DNA from: Candidula unifasciata
Lineage: Eukaryota > Mollusca > Gastropoda > Stylommatophora > Geomitridae
DNA: 64,000 nt
Assembly (NCBI GenBank): GCA_905116865.2
Contig: CAJHNH020004602.1
Coordinates: forward strand, 1,896,995-1,960,994
Direction of reading: 5' to 3'
The number at the start of each line of letters is the position of its first letter. The stretch's first letter is position 1. The notes beneath the pieces were generated by a model, which did no database searches, was not told where the DNA came from, and was given only the letters and a program-made list of their open reading frames with translations. The translations under genes were made by a program, and so were the position numbers. This document shows positions 22,740-34,297 of the stretch, piece by piece.

Positions 22740-23740
22740 GTCTTCAAACTGTCATAATGTTCTTTAAAGACTTTTAAACTTTAAACCATCTACATTATAA
22801 AGCTTTCTTCCAACACTCCCAAACCATCTACATTTATACAACATTTTAAATCTATTTCCTAACTAATATCCCGTCACCACGTGGGACAAATTTTTCGATA
22901 ATTCGAACCCCGACCCTAGTTGTTGCCGGGGCCCTAGTATAACCTACCGGTTCAACGGGGTTTTTGGGATCTCTCCACGGGTGATCCTCATCCGAATGGT
23001 GGCACTTTGTGTCACCTGGTGTTTATCGCTCAGTGTCATGTCCTAGTGGGGTTAAAAAGTCAGGCAGCCAGTCTAAATTCCTAAACCATCTACATTTATA
23101 CAGTTTTCTTTCAACATTCCTAAATAATCTTGATTTATACAACTTTATTAAAGTTGCGAACCCATCTACATTTTTGCAGCTTAGTGCCAACATTCCAATA
23201 CCATTTACATTTAAATAGCTTACTTACAACATTCCAAAACCATCTACATTTAAATGGCCTACCTTCAACATTCTAAAACCAGCTACATTTAAATAGCTTA
23301 CTTTTAACATTCCAAAACCATCTACATTTAAATAACTTTTTTTCCAACATTTTAAAACCAGCTACATTTAAATAGCTTACTTCCAACATTTCAAAACCAT
23401 CTACATTTAAATAGCTTTCTTCCATTTCAAAACTATCTACATTTAAATAAATGTCTTCCAACATTTCAAAACCATCTACATTTAAATAGCTTTCTTCCAT
23501 TTCAAAACTATCTACGTTTAAATAACTGCCTTCCAACTTTTCATAACCACCTACATTTAAAAAGCTTTCTTCCAACATTTCAAAACCATCTACATTTAAA
23601 TAGCTTTCTCACATTTCAAACCATCTACATTTAAAAAGCTTTCTTCCAACGTTTTAAAACCATCTATGTTTCAATAGCTTCCTTCAAACATTTCAAAACC
23701 ATCTACATTTAAATAGCTTTCTTCCTACATTCCTAAACTG
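22740..23740 (-). repeat. ~42-bp minisatellite (ACCATCTACATTTAAATAGC), split by a C element
   Basis: Imperfect units of ACCATCTACATTTAAATAGC plus TTTCTTCCAACATTTCAAA, usually 36-45 bp, run from about 22740 to 23740. A C element (22905-23072) interrupts them. On the minus strand 23273-23578 is a 101-codon frame with 12-15 residue units like MLEESYLNVDGFE. The units vary in length by multiples of three there, which keeps the frame open. Confidence 0.88.
22905..23072 (+). mobile_element. C-family retroposon inserted in the 42-bp minisatellite
   Basis: It carries CCCTAGTTGTTGCCGGGGCC (stem-loop II region), GGATCTCTCCACGGGTGATC, ATGGTGGCACTTTGTGTCAC and a GTCAGGCAGCCAGT tail. Minisatellite units of the same type flank both sides, so it landed inside a pre-existing array. 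Confidence 0.75.
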
Positions 23741-23794
23741 TTCCTCGGTAGAAAGAGTATTTTATTTCTAAAGGAGCATCTTCACATAATTTTC

Positions 23795-24395
23795 TCTACA
23801 GACGTTCAATCTGCAGATAAGAGTTATCTTCAACCTCATGACTTCTATACAGATAAGAGTTATCTTCAGCCTCTTGTCTTTACATGACTTCTCTACAGAT
23901 AAAAGGTAACTTAAACCTGTTGTCTTTACATGACTTCTCTACAGATAAAAGGTAACTTAAACCTGTTGTCTTTACATGACTTCTCTACAGATAAAAGGTA
24001 ACTTAAACCTGTTGTCTTTACATGACTTCTCTACAGATAAAAGGTAACTTAAACCTGTTGTCTTTACATGACTTCTCTACAGATAAAAGGTAACTTAAAC
24101 CTGTTGTCTTTACATGACTTCTCTACAGTTAAGAGTTATCTTCAGCCTGTTGTCTTTACAGGACTTCTCTACAGTTAAGAGTTATCTTCAGCCTCTTGTC
24201 TTTACATGACTTCTCTACAGATAAGAGTTATCTTCAACCTGTTGTCTTTACATGACTTCTCTACAGATAAGAGTTATCTTCAACCTGTTGTCTTTACATG
24301 ACTTCTCTACAGTTAAGAGTTATCTTCAGCCTCTTGTCTTTACAGGACTTCTCTACAGATAAGTATTCTTCAACCTGTTGTCTTTACATGACATG
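23795..24395 (+). repeat. 46-bp minisatellite, ~12 copies
   Basis: Unit: ACTTCTCTACAGATAAAAGG, TAACTTAAACCTGTTGTCTT, TACATG. The period is 46 bp (23887, 23933...). Central units (23890-24120) are identical; outer units carry AGAGTTATCTTCAGCC variants, as expected if the centre expanded most recently. Confidence 0.93.
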
Positions 24396-24404
24396 AAGCT
24401 GTTA

Positions 24405-24630
24405 AATGGAAAAAGGGGGGGGGGGGGAAGCTAGGGTAAAGACGGTGAGAGAGAATGGAAGATAGAAAACAACGAGAGAAAAACCGAGGGACAAAGGCAA
24501 AAAGGTGGGGGACAAGTGAGAAAGCAGATAAAAAGAGAGAGAAGGCGTGAAAGTGAAAAAAAAGGCAAAATGAAAAAAACAAGAAGAGGTGTAACGATAA
24601 GGAGAGAGATAGAGAGACCTAGAGAGAGAG

Positions 24631-24689
<59 letters not shown>

Positions 24690-24724
24690 GTTCAGTGAGA
24701 AATAAGAGAAAAAAAGTTAAATGT

Positions 24725-24767
<43 letters not shown>

Positions 24768-24995
24768 GGGGGGGGGGAGCACAACAGAGAGAAAGAGGGA
24801 GAGGGAGATAAGCAGAGAAAAGTATATTAAAAGAAATGTTTGGGGAGGAGGTGAAACAAAGAAAGTGCGCGGGAGAAAGATAGATAAGAGAAAATGAAAG
24901 CGTCTGAGAAACGGAAAGAGTGAGAAAAAAAAACTTGAGTGCAAGAGTGGAAAAAAGTGAGCTTGAGTGAGAGAATGGCAGAGAGAAAGAATGAG
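24405..24995 (+). repeat. ~580-bp polypurine tract with (GA)n cores
   Basis: The plus strand is overwhelmingly A and G, with (GA)n at 24640-24688 and 24728-24763 and G runs at 24414-24427 and 24767-24777. Such strand asymmetry favours triplex (H-DNA) formation. Opposite-strand frames are Ser/Leu/Phe artefacts. Confidence 0.88.
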
Positions 24996-25457
24996 AGGTT
25001 AACATGTCATCGAATTCACCAGATTCATTCTACTGTATCCCACCCCTAAATCTGTATTTCAAAAGATTGAACAAGAGAAACAATGGTAGGGGAAGGGCGG
25101 AGACTAGGGAATCCGTGCTATTCCCTTATTTCCAAAGATGCCCTGCCTCTATCCCTGGCACCTTCCCTCAGCCTCGTCTCCCTCTCGTCTCCAACTCTGC
25201 CAACGTCTGGAAGCTGAGAAACGAATTACGGGCCACATCAGATTATCAGATCGACAAGACGATACCGCTCAATGTAACTAGTGGTATCGTTTCAAAGTCG
25301 GTGTGCTGTCGATCTTAGCCTTTATGTTTAGGGGAAAATCCTTGTTGTTTCTGTCATATTTTTGATTAATTTGAACGGAAGGGGCTGTCCTGCGACTTTT
25401 TTTCTGCTCAACAAATACGTTAATAAGATTGTTTGAAGCAAGCTGACATCAACACAA
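24996..25457. other. non-genic stretch
   Basis: The 104-codon plus frame at 25004-25318 has mixed composition but no motif I recognise. I see no support for a gene. Confidence 0.4.
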
Positions 25458-25650
25458 GTTGTTTGTTTCCCTGTTGTGTTGTTTGTTTCCCTGTTGTGTT
25501 GTTTGTTTCCCTGTTGTGTTGTTTGTTTCCCTGTTGTGTTGTTTGTTTCCCTGTTGTGTTGTTTGTTTCCCTGTTGTGTTGTTTGTTTCCCTGTTGTGTT
25601 GTTTGTTTCCCTGTTGTGTTGTTTGTTTCCCTGTTGTGTTGTTTGTTTAC
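25458..25650 (+). repeat. 20-bp perfect minisatellite, ~9.5 copies
   Basis: TTCCCTGTTGTGTTGTTTGT repeats with a 20-bp period and no visible mismatch, implying very recent expansion. Three forward frames stay open because 20 is not a multiple of three and the unit has no stop. Confidence 0.97.
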
Positions 25651-25883
25651 GACTGATAGGGCGATCTCCCTGGGTAGATTCCGGAACTAAAAAGAATTCG
25701 CACACTGCGTATAACTAGCATGTCCTGAAAGGCGACTAAACAGGGGTTTGCTGATACCGGATGTGCTGAAAGGCGCAGATATCGCAGCCAAATTATAAAC
25801 CACAACACAAAGTACGAATCGCCCCTTTAAGGGCAAACACAAAAAGGAAGATGAAGTGACTGATTAATTTTGTCTCAGGGCTG

Positions 25884-26335
25884 GTGGATGACTGATTGGA
25901 CCTATGTGTGCTGGCAAAAGTCTGATTGGACCTATGTGTGCTGGCAAAAGTCTGATTGGACCTATGTGTGCTGGCAAAAGTCTGATTGGACCTATGTGTG
26001 CTGGCAAAAGTCTGATTGGACCTATGTGTGCTGGCAAAAGTCTGATTAAGGCCATTTGCGCTTTAAAAAAAGTATGATTTGACCTACGTGTGCTGACGAA
26101 AGTCTGATTAGATCTATGCACGCCGACAAACGTATAACTGAACCTCTATGTGCGCTGTCATAAGTCTGACTGAACTAGTTTGTGCTGAGAAAATTCTGAT
26201 TGGACCTACCTGTTCTACAAATGTCTGATTTGACCTGTGTGTGCTGACAAAAGTAAGATTGGACCTATGTGTGCTGACAAAAGTATGATTGGACCTGTGT
26301 GTGCTGATAAAAGTATGATTGGACCTATTCTGTAT
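25884..26335 (+). repeat. 30-bp satellite, left block
   Basis: Unit TCTGATTGGACCTATGTGTG + CTGGCAAAAG. Five near-identical copies (25890-26045) are followed by diverged ones. It is the same family as 27396-31085, with CTGGC for CTGAC. The two blocks are separated by a LINE fragment with array sequence at both junctions. Confidence 0.92.
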
Positions 26336-27400
26336 CCTCTTCATGTCGCTGTTGACATATAAGGCATTCACTGGTGATCTCCATTGCTGCCGGTCTGCTG
26401 CTTTTCTGCCCATGGTCTCCCATGTCAGTTTACATTCCTTCATTTCCCCTTTTACTGTCCTTCTCCAGTTTCCTTAGGTCGTCCACGTCTCCTTTTCCCA
26501 TCTGCTGTCCACCGGAGAACTGTTTTTGCCAGAGTGTCACAATGCATTCTGCAAACATGTCCAAGCCATCTCCAGCGTCTTACTTTGATAACATTTGCCA
26601 GTTATGCATATTCTGTTTTCTTCCTCAGTTCTTCATTCGTGATCTTGTTCGGCCAAAATATTCGTAGAATTCTCCTTAAACATTTATTTTTAAAAGCCAA
26701 GTTTATGTGTAATTCCCGATGTTATTTTCCAACATTCACTGTTGTATAATAGTATTCCTAAAATGTTGCTCTTGTATATTCTGAGTTTTGTCTTTAAACT
26801 AAATCCCCGTGACTTCCATACAATGTTAAGCATGGCAAATGCCTCATTTGTTTTGTTTATTTTTGATATTACATCCTGATCAGAAGCTCCATGTGGAGTA
26901 ACTTTACTTCCGAGGTATATAAATTGTTCAACTTCCTCTATTACTTCATCATTTAAGCATATGATTAGATTTTCTGTTTTGTAATCATTTCTTATTACTC
27001 ATTACTTTAGTTTTACTGGTGTTTATTTTGATTCCTATCTTAAGGACTGTCGTTAAAAGTCTTTCAATCTTTTCCCGAGCTTCCACATGACGGCTTGGTA
27101 TAAGGCTGATGTCATCTGCATAGTCCAAATCCTCTAAAACAGAGGTGAGTGACCACCTGATGCCTCTTTTTCTATCTCGTGTAACTTTCTTCATCAGCCA
27201 GTCAATGGCCAAATAGTACAAAAAGTATATCTGACTCCTGTGTTAACAAAGAAACTTTGTGTTGTCTGATTATCACAGACTACCTTGCATGGAAACTCTG
27301 AGTAAATAGCTTTGATCAAACTTACTATTTCCTGTGGTACACCATAGTGACGCAAACCTTCCATAGTGATTCCCTATGCAGGCTATCAAAGGCTTTTCAA
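26336..27400 (-). mobile_element. 5'-truncated LINE inserted in the 30-bp satellite
   Basis: Minus strand, in order: FDSLHRESLWKV and a PQEIVSLIKAIYS-like stretch (~27380-27290), LAIDWLMKKVTRDRKRGIRW and DLDYADDISLIPSR (YADD catalytic motif). KTKLRIYKSNILGILLYNSE follows (~26760), then RRILRI(F)WPNKITNEELRKKT, WRWLGHVCRM and DRQQWRSPVNALYV at the 3' end (~26360). Several frameshifts and stops are present. The 5' end stops exactly at the reverse-transcriptase start, next to satellite units, as expected for truncated target-primed insertion. This C-terminal type differs from the LINE at 17 kb and resembles that at 54.5 kb. Confidence 0.87.
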
Positions 27401-30400
27401 AATCCGATTGGACCTAAGTGAGATAATAAAAGTCTGATTTCACCTATGTGTGCTGACAAAAGTCTGATTGAACCTATGTGTGCTGACAAAAGTTTGATTG
27501 GACCTATGTGCGTTGACAAAAGTTTGATTGGACTTATGTGTGCCGACAAAAGTTTGATTGGACCTATGTGTGCTGACAAAAAGTTTGATTGGACCTATAT
27601 GTGCTGACAAAAGTTTGATTGGACCTATGTGTGCTGACAAAAGTTTGATTTAAAAGAAAAACGCGTGCTGACAAAAGTCTGACAAAAGTTTGATTGGACC
27701 AATGTGTGCTGACAAATGATTGATTGGACCTATGTGTGCTGACAAAAGTTTGATTGGACCAATGTGCACTGACAAAAGTTTGATTGGACCTATGTGTGCT
27801 GACAAAAGTTTGATTAGACCTATGTGTGCTGACAAAAGTTTGATTCGACCTATGTGTGCTGACAAAAGTTTGATTGGACCAATGTGTGCTGACAAAAGTT
27901 TGATTGGACCAATGTGTGCTGACAAAAGTTTGATTGGACCTATGTGTGCTGACAAAAGTTTGATTGGACCTATGTGTGCTAACAAAAGTTTGATTTAAAA
28001 GAAAAAAACGCGTGCTGACAAAAGTCTGACAAAAGTTTGATTGGACCAATGTGTGCTGACAAATGTTTGATTGGACCTATGTGTGCTGACAAAAGTTTGA
28101 TTGGACCAACGTGCACTGACAAAAGTTTGATTGGACCTATGTGTGCTGACAAAAGGTTGATTGGACCTATGTGTGCTGACAAAAGTTTGATTCGACCTAT
28201 GTGTGCTGACAAAAGTTTGATTGGACCAATGTGCACTGACAAAAGTTTGATTGGACCAATGTGCACTGACAAAAGTGTTATTGGACCAATGTGTGCTGAC
28301 AAAAGTTTGATTGGATAAATGTGCACTGACAAAAGTTTGATTGGACCTATGTGTGCTGACAAAAGTGTGATTGGACCAATGTGTGCTGACAAAAGTGTGA
28401 TTGGACCTATGTGTGCTGACAAAAGTTTGATTGGACCAATGTGTGCTGACAAAAGTTTGATTGGACCTATGTGCGCTGACAAAAGTTTGATTGGACCAAT
28501 TTGCACTGACAAAAGTTTGATTGGACCAATGTGCACTGACAAAAGTTTGATTAGACCTATGTGTGCTGACAAAAGTGTGATTGGACCAATGTGCGCTGAC
28601 AAAAGTTTGATTGGACCAATGTGCACTGACAAAAGTTTGATTGGACCTATGTGTGCTGACAAAAGTTTGATTTAAAAGAAAAACGCGTGCTGACAAAAGT
28701 CTGACAAAAGTTTGATTGGACCAATGTGTGCTGACAAATGATTGATTGGACCTATGTGTGCTGACAAAAGTTTGATTGGACCAATGTGCACTGACAAAAG
28801 TTTGATTGGACCTATGTGTGCTGACAAAAGTTTGATTAGACCTATGTGTGCTGACAAAAGTTTGATTCGACCTATGTGTGCTGACAAAAGTTTGATTGGA
28901 CCAATGTGTGCTGACAAAAGTTTGATTGGACCAATGTGTGCTGACAAAAGTTTGATTGGACCTATGTGTGCTGACAAAAGTTTGATTGGACCTATGTGTG
29001 CTAACAAAAGTTTGATTTAAAAGAAAAACGCGTGCTGACAAAAGTCTGACAAAAGTTTGATTGGACCAATGTGTGCTGACAAATGTTTGATTGGACCTAT
29101 GTGTGCTGACAAAAGTTTGATTGGACCAACGTGCACTGACAAAAGTTTGATTGGACCTATGTGTGCTGACAAAAGGTTGATTGGACCTATGTGTGCTGAC
29201 AAAAGTTTGATTCGACCTATGTGTGCTGACAAAAGTTTGATTGGACCAATGTGCACTGACAAAAGTTTGATTGGACCAATGTGCACTGACAAAAGTGTTA
29301 TTGGACCAATGTGTGCTGACAAAAGTTTGATTGGATAAATGTGCACTGACAAAAGTTTGATTGGACCTATGTGTGCTGACAAAAGTGTGATTGGACCAAT
29401 GTGTGCTGACAAAAGTGTGATTGGACCTATGTGTGCTGACAAAAGTTTGATTGGACCAATGTGTGCTGACAAAAGTTTGATTGGACCTATGTGCGCTGAC
29501 AAAAGTTTGATTGGACCAATGTGCACTGACAAAAGTTTGATTGGACCAATGTGCACTGACAAAAGTGTTATTGGACCAATGTGTGCTGACAAAAGTTTGA
29601 TTGGATAAATGTGCACTGACAAAAGTTTGATTGGACCTATGTGTGCTGACAAAAGTGTGATTGGACCAATGTGTGCTGACAAAAGTGTGATTGGACCTAT
29701 GTGTGCTGACAAAAGTTTGATTGGACCAATGTGTGCTGACAAAAGTTTGATTGGACCTATGTGCGCTGACAAAAGTTTGATTGGACCAATTTGCACTGAC
29801 AAAAGTTTGATTGGACCAATGTGCACTGACAAAAGTTTGATTAGACCTATGTGTGCTGACAAAAGTGTGATTGGACCAATGTGCGCTGACAAAAGTTTGA
29901 TTGGACCAATGTGCACTGACAAAAGTTTGATTGGACCTATGTGTGCTGACAAAAGTTTGATTTAAAAAGAAAAAACGCGTGCTGACAAAAAGTCTGACAA
30001 AAGTTTGATTGGACCAAATGTGTGCTGATAAATGATTGATTGGACCTATGTGTGCTGACAAAAGTTTGATTGGACCAATGTGCACTGACAAAAGTTTGAT
30101 TGGACCTATGTGTGCTGACAAAAGTTTGATTAGACCTATGTGTGCTGACAAAAGTTTGATTCGACCTATGTGTGCTGACAAAAGTTTGATTGGACCAATG
30201 TGTGCTGACAAAAGTTTGATTGGACCAATGTGTGCTGACAAAAGTTTGATTGGACCTATGTGTGCTGACAAAAGTTTGATTGGACCTATGTGTGCTAACA
30301 AAAGTTTGATTTAAAAGAAAAAACGCGTGCTGACAAAAGTCTGACAAAAGTTTGATTGGACCAATGTGTGCTGACAAATGTTTGATTGGACCTATGTGTG

Positions 30401-31085
30401 CTGACAAAAGTTTGATTGGACCAACGTGCACTGACAAAAGTTTGATTGGACCTATGTGTGCTGACAAAAAGGTGATTGGACCTATGTGTGCTGACAAAAG
30501 TTTGATTCGACCTATGTGTGCTGACAAAAGTTTGATTGGACCAATGTGCACTGACAAAAGTTTGATTGGACCAATGTGCACTGACAAAAAGTGTTATTGG
30601 ACCAATGTGTGCTGACAAAAGTTTGATTGGATAAATGTGCACTGACAAAAGTTTGATTGGACCTATGTGTGCTGACAAAAGTGTGATTGGACCAATGTGT
30701 GCTGACAAAAGTGTGATTGGACCTATGTGTGCTGACAAAAGTTTGATTGGACCAATGTGTGCTGACAAAAGTTTGATTGGACCTATGTGCGCTGACAAAA
30801 GTTTGATTGGACCAATGTGCACTGACAAAAGTTTGATTGGACCAATGTGCACTGACAAAAGTTTGATTGGACCTATGTGTGCTGACAAAAGTGTGATTGG
30901 ACCAATGTGCGCTGACAAAAGTTTGATTGGACCAATGTGCACTGACAAAAGTTTGATTGGACCTATGTGTGCTGACAAAAGTGTGATTGTACCAATGTGC
31001 ACTGACAAAAGTTTGATTGGACCTATGTGCACTGACAAAAGTTTGATTGGACCTATGTGCACTGACAAAAGTGTGACTTAACCCA
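27396..31085 (+). repeat. 30-bp satellite, main array with higher-order A/B blocks
   Basis: About 120 units of TTTGATTGGACCTATGTGTG + CTGACAAAAG. Common variants are CCAATGTGCACTGAC, GTGTGATT and GGATAAATG. A junction marker (GATTTAAAAGAAAAACGCG + TGCTGACAAAAGTCTGAC) occurs at about 27650, 27995, 28672, 29015, 29963 and 30312. It defines alternating ~345-bp (A) and ~680-bp (B) blocks; the second B is extended by 270 bp (9 units). Since 30 is ten codons, frames up to 768 codons stay open on the minus strand (STHRSNQTFV repeats) and others on the plus strand (GPMCADKSLI). Openness in several frames argues for DNA-level repetition, not a gene. Confidence 0.95.
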
Positions 31086-31300
31086 GGTAGACCAAGTCCA
31101 AAAGTGTAAGTACAGTAAAGGACCCTTTCCCATACCTTCAGGCGTATTGGGCATAGACCTATATTTTATAGACCAAACTGCACTTGGTGCTCGATGATCT
31201 AGTTGCTTGATAAGCGCCCAGTGTTCACAAATGGTTGATGAAGGGCATCTACACCTCCTGTAGGTACAGATATATACCTACATCCCTGTCCGTCCCATTT
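31086..31300 (-). mobile_element. T1-type SINE fragment (3' body)
   Basis: GACCTATATTTTATAGACCA and the preceding CCCTTTCCCATACCTTCAGG/CGTATTGGGC match the body of the 325-595 element. It abuts the end of the 30-bp satellite, and the tRNA-like head is not evident. Confidence 0.55.
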
Positions 31301-31838
31301 GTGTCGGTTGTTTCAATCACGCAGTCTAAATAGTATAGTCTGTTTCTTTCGTGTGAGGAATTTTATTGTCTTTGATTACTCATTTAAGAATCGACATCAT
31401 AGCACAACGTGCATACCCATAGATGCTCCGTCTCCCGCAGCAAATGTCTTAAGGTGTAGAAGCTAACTGTTCCCATCCAGGAATGTGTTCGGGGGTGGGG
31501 GGGGTGGGGGGGGGGGTTGTTGAAGAGTCTGAATGGGTTCTAAGGGCTATATGGATTTCCCAAATCATCGCCAGTACAATAGAGATGAACTCAGTTGTAT
31601 TTCCCTCAGTACAGGCTGAAGCTAAATATGTGGCGGTCCTAATGTACTATTCACTAGTGTGATCTCGCTAAAGATACATGAACACCACTGGCTCTCAGTG
31701 AGCCAAAAGGATCCCGAACTTGAGTAGTCCTGTGACGTCTTTGGAATCATTTGTTGTATGTCTACCCGTTCGTTGACATTTGACTGTTCGTTGTGTAATT
31801 GTCAGCACAAGAGGAAATACGCATGTTCAACGTAATGC
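31301..31838. other. non-genic stretch with G-rich patch
   Basis: G runs at 31492-31516 could form a G-quadruplex. Nothing else recognised. Confidence 0.4.
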
Positions 31839-32165
<327 letters not shown>

Positions 32166-32201
32166 TCTTCTAAAGCAAAGATATAGCAATACACTGTACA
32201 G

Positions 32202-32623
32202 TTCCCCCCGTGGGTTCCGGGTCCCTAGTATAGTGAAATCAAGAATAGACCCTCTGCCTACACAAAAGCTTGTCATAAGAGTCGACTCATTAGGAGCTTC
32301 CTTCGAAGTCGGAGTGCATCTGCCTGAGAGGCGAGGAACCAGCAGTCTGCATACAAATAAGTCAGATCTGTGAAACAGATGCACAAGCAACACTCAGGTT
32401 CTGGAACAGGATTGCAGTCCAAAAGTGGACGAACAACCAGAACTTTCCGCCAGAGTTTACAGCTGGTGAAGAAGAAGAAGAAAAAGAAGAAGAAGAAGAA
32501 GAAGAAGAAGAAGAAGAAGAAGAAGAAGAAGAAGAAGAAGAAGAAGAAGAAGAAGAAGAAGAAGAAGAAGAAGAAGAAGAAGAAGAAGAAGAAGAAGAAG
32601 AAGAAGAAGAAGAAGAAGAAGAA
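32202..32623 (+). mobile_element. B-family retroposon with a ~150-bp (GAA)n tail
   Basis: The body runs from CCCCCGTGGGTTCCGGGTCC through GAAGTCGGAGTGCATCTGCC and AGTGGACGAACAACCAGAAC to CAGAGTTTACAGCTGGTGAA, then directly into (GAA)n to 32623. TGTACAG occurs immediately before the body (32195-32201) and immediately after the GAA tract (32624-32630). The microsatellite is therefore inside the inserted unit and is the element's own expanded 3' tail. Confidence 0.85.
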
Positions 32624-32630
32624 TGTACAG

Positions 32631-34283
32631 AACTACAACTGTCATGGACAGATATTAAACCAAAAAAACAATTGCGAACCGCATTCTGGGTCCGAGTTAC
32701 GAAAGTTTTTTCAAGTGAGAGAATGCTTGGGCACTGGACTGGGACCTTCTAGGTTTATAAAGAAAGCACATGCTGTTGTCGTGTCAGGCTGCTGTCATAG
32801 AAAATATTACATGGCATTACACGTGCCTGAAACATGCAAGCAGTGATCCGCATGCTCGGGCCATAGGACATGACCCCAGCACAGAAATATAACTAATAGT
32901 TGGCAGTGATCCGCATGCTACTTGCCATATCTCCGCGGGCACAATGCAGTTGGGTCACTCCTGCGGACGAAAAGAAGAGTGAGAAGACTTGAAGATTATT
33001 TCACCCTATGACTAACGGTGAACCAGGTGACTGCACCAGCCACTATTTTGCATAACAACAGAATGCTGAATATGATCTGCTGAAAGATTGTCGAAGATTA
33101 AAAGTCTGTCACTTGAGAACCGTGTGGTATTTTAGCCGTGAAATCCGCCCCTACATGATCAGATTGATGGTCAAACATTGCAAGTATCGACATTAACACA
33201 AATGCCTCGATTATTGTCAAAATATCGAATATTTGCAATGCAGGCCAAACCAGGCCACGGAATGAAAGAAAACAAGTTATTCTCCCCCCTCCCCTTTTTT
33301 TTACTCCTCCTCTATTCCCTCCGTCTCCTCAAGTCACGTGATGTCATCCATCGATTTCTGTTCCTGCAGCCACATTTTATTGACATTGATTTTTGCCCGC
33401 CTAATGGAATTTCATTAAAGAGGGAGGGATGGCTGAAGGTGGGGATATGCAAATTGTGGAAATAAATGATAGTGTGCGGATTGCAATGTCGCTAAAAGTG
33501 GAAGGGTGGACCCAAGATGCTGCCTTTGAAGAGCAATTTGAAAGAGAGAAAAAATGAAGAAGAAAACTGTAATAAATACGCCTTGTTCAGATTGTTAGAA
33601 GTGTGGCCGTTATTGAGAATGAAAGCGCGGGTTTGGGTGGCTACATTGAATCACTGTTGGTAAATAAATGGATGGAGGGACATGGGAGTAGGGCCAGATT
33701 ATCTGGAGTTAAAAAGAATATCTGTGTTTGTAGAAGAGCACCTGGATGCTCGTTTGTTATTGATTGCAGTTGTGGCGGCAGTGCGCTGCTGTTTGGAGTT
33801 ATTTCTGTGTGAAATTGGAGATGGCTGGATGTCAGATTGTTATCGTTGATATTGTGGTGGAAAGCACAGGGTGGAGCAAGTGGATGGCGAGGAGAAGGAG
33901 GTGGGTGTGGAGGGTTAGAGGGTTCAGGGTTGATTTCAGTGAGGAGTAGAATTAGTGGGATAGTTATAAGAGGCTTCCTCGCTAGAGAATGATGTGTCTG
34001 CGACCACTTAGTGTGACTAGAATGTTATTGCATTGGAACCCAAGGGACAGAAGAAGTAATGTTTACTGTTTAATTAAAAATCGACATCACCGAAGTCTGG
34101 ACATTCCCATAAGCACTCCGTCCCCATCTTCAGAAGCATACGCATAGTTCCAGTTCCAGTGTTACTAATAGCACACTGATTGTATGCAATCAGACGTTGT
34201 TTATACGTCTCACCTTTCCCTGAGTGTTAATCGTCGACCAGATCCCTGGTCACTTCTCGCGGAGCCATTCTCTTCAGACCACG
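32631..34283. other. non-genic stretch, ~1.65 kb
   Basis: No tandem repeat or mobile element recognised. Frames of up to 95 codons have no known motif. TGATCCGCATGCT occurs twice near 32844 and 32907. I see nothing callable. Confidence 0.4.
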
Positions 34284-34297
34284 ATGATCCATCTGTG

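Noticed and set aside
25458..25650. CRISPR-like array
   Set aside because: The repeats are contiguous with no unique spacers and the genome is eukaryotic. The same reasoning excludes the 30-, 31-, 45- and 46-bp arrays.
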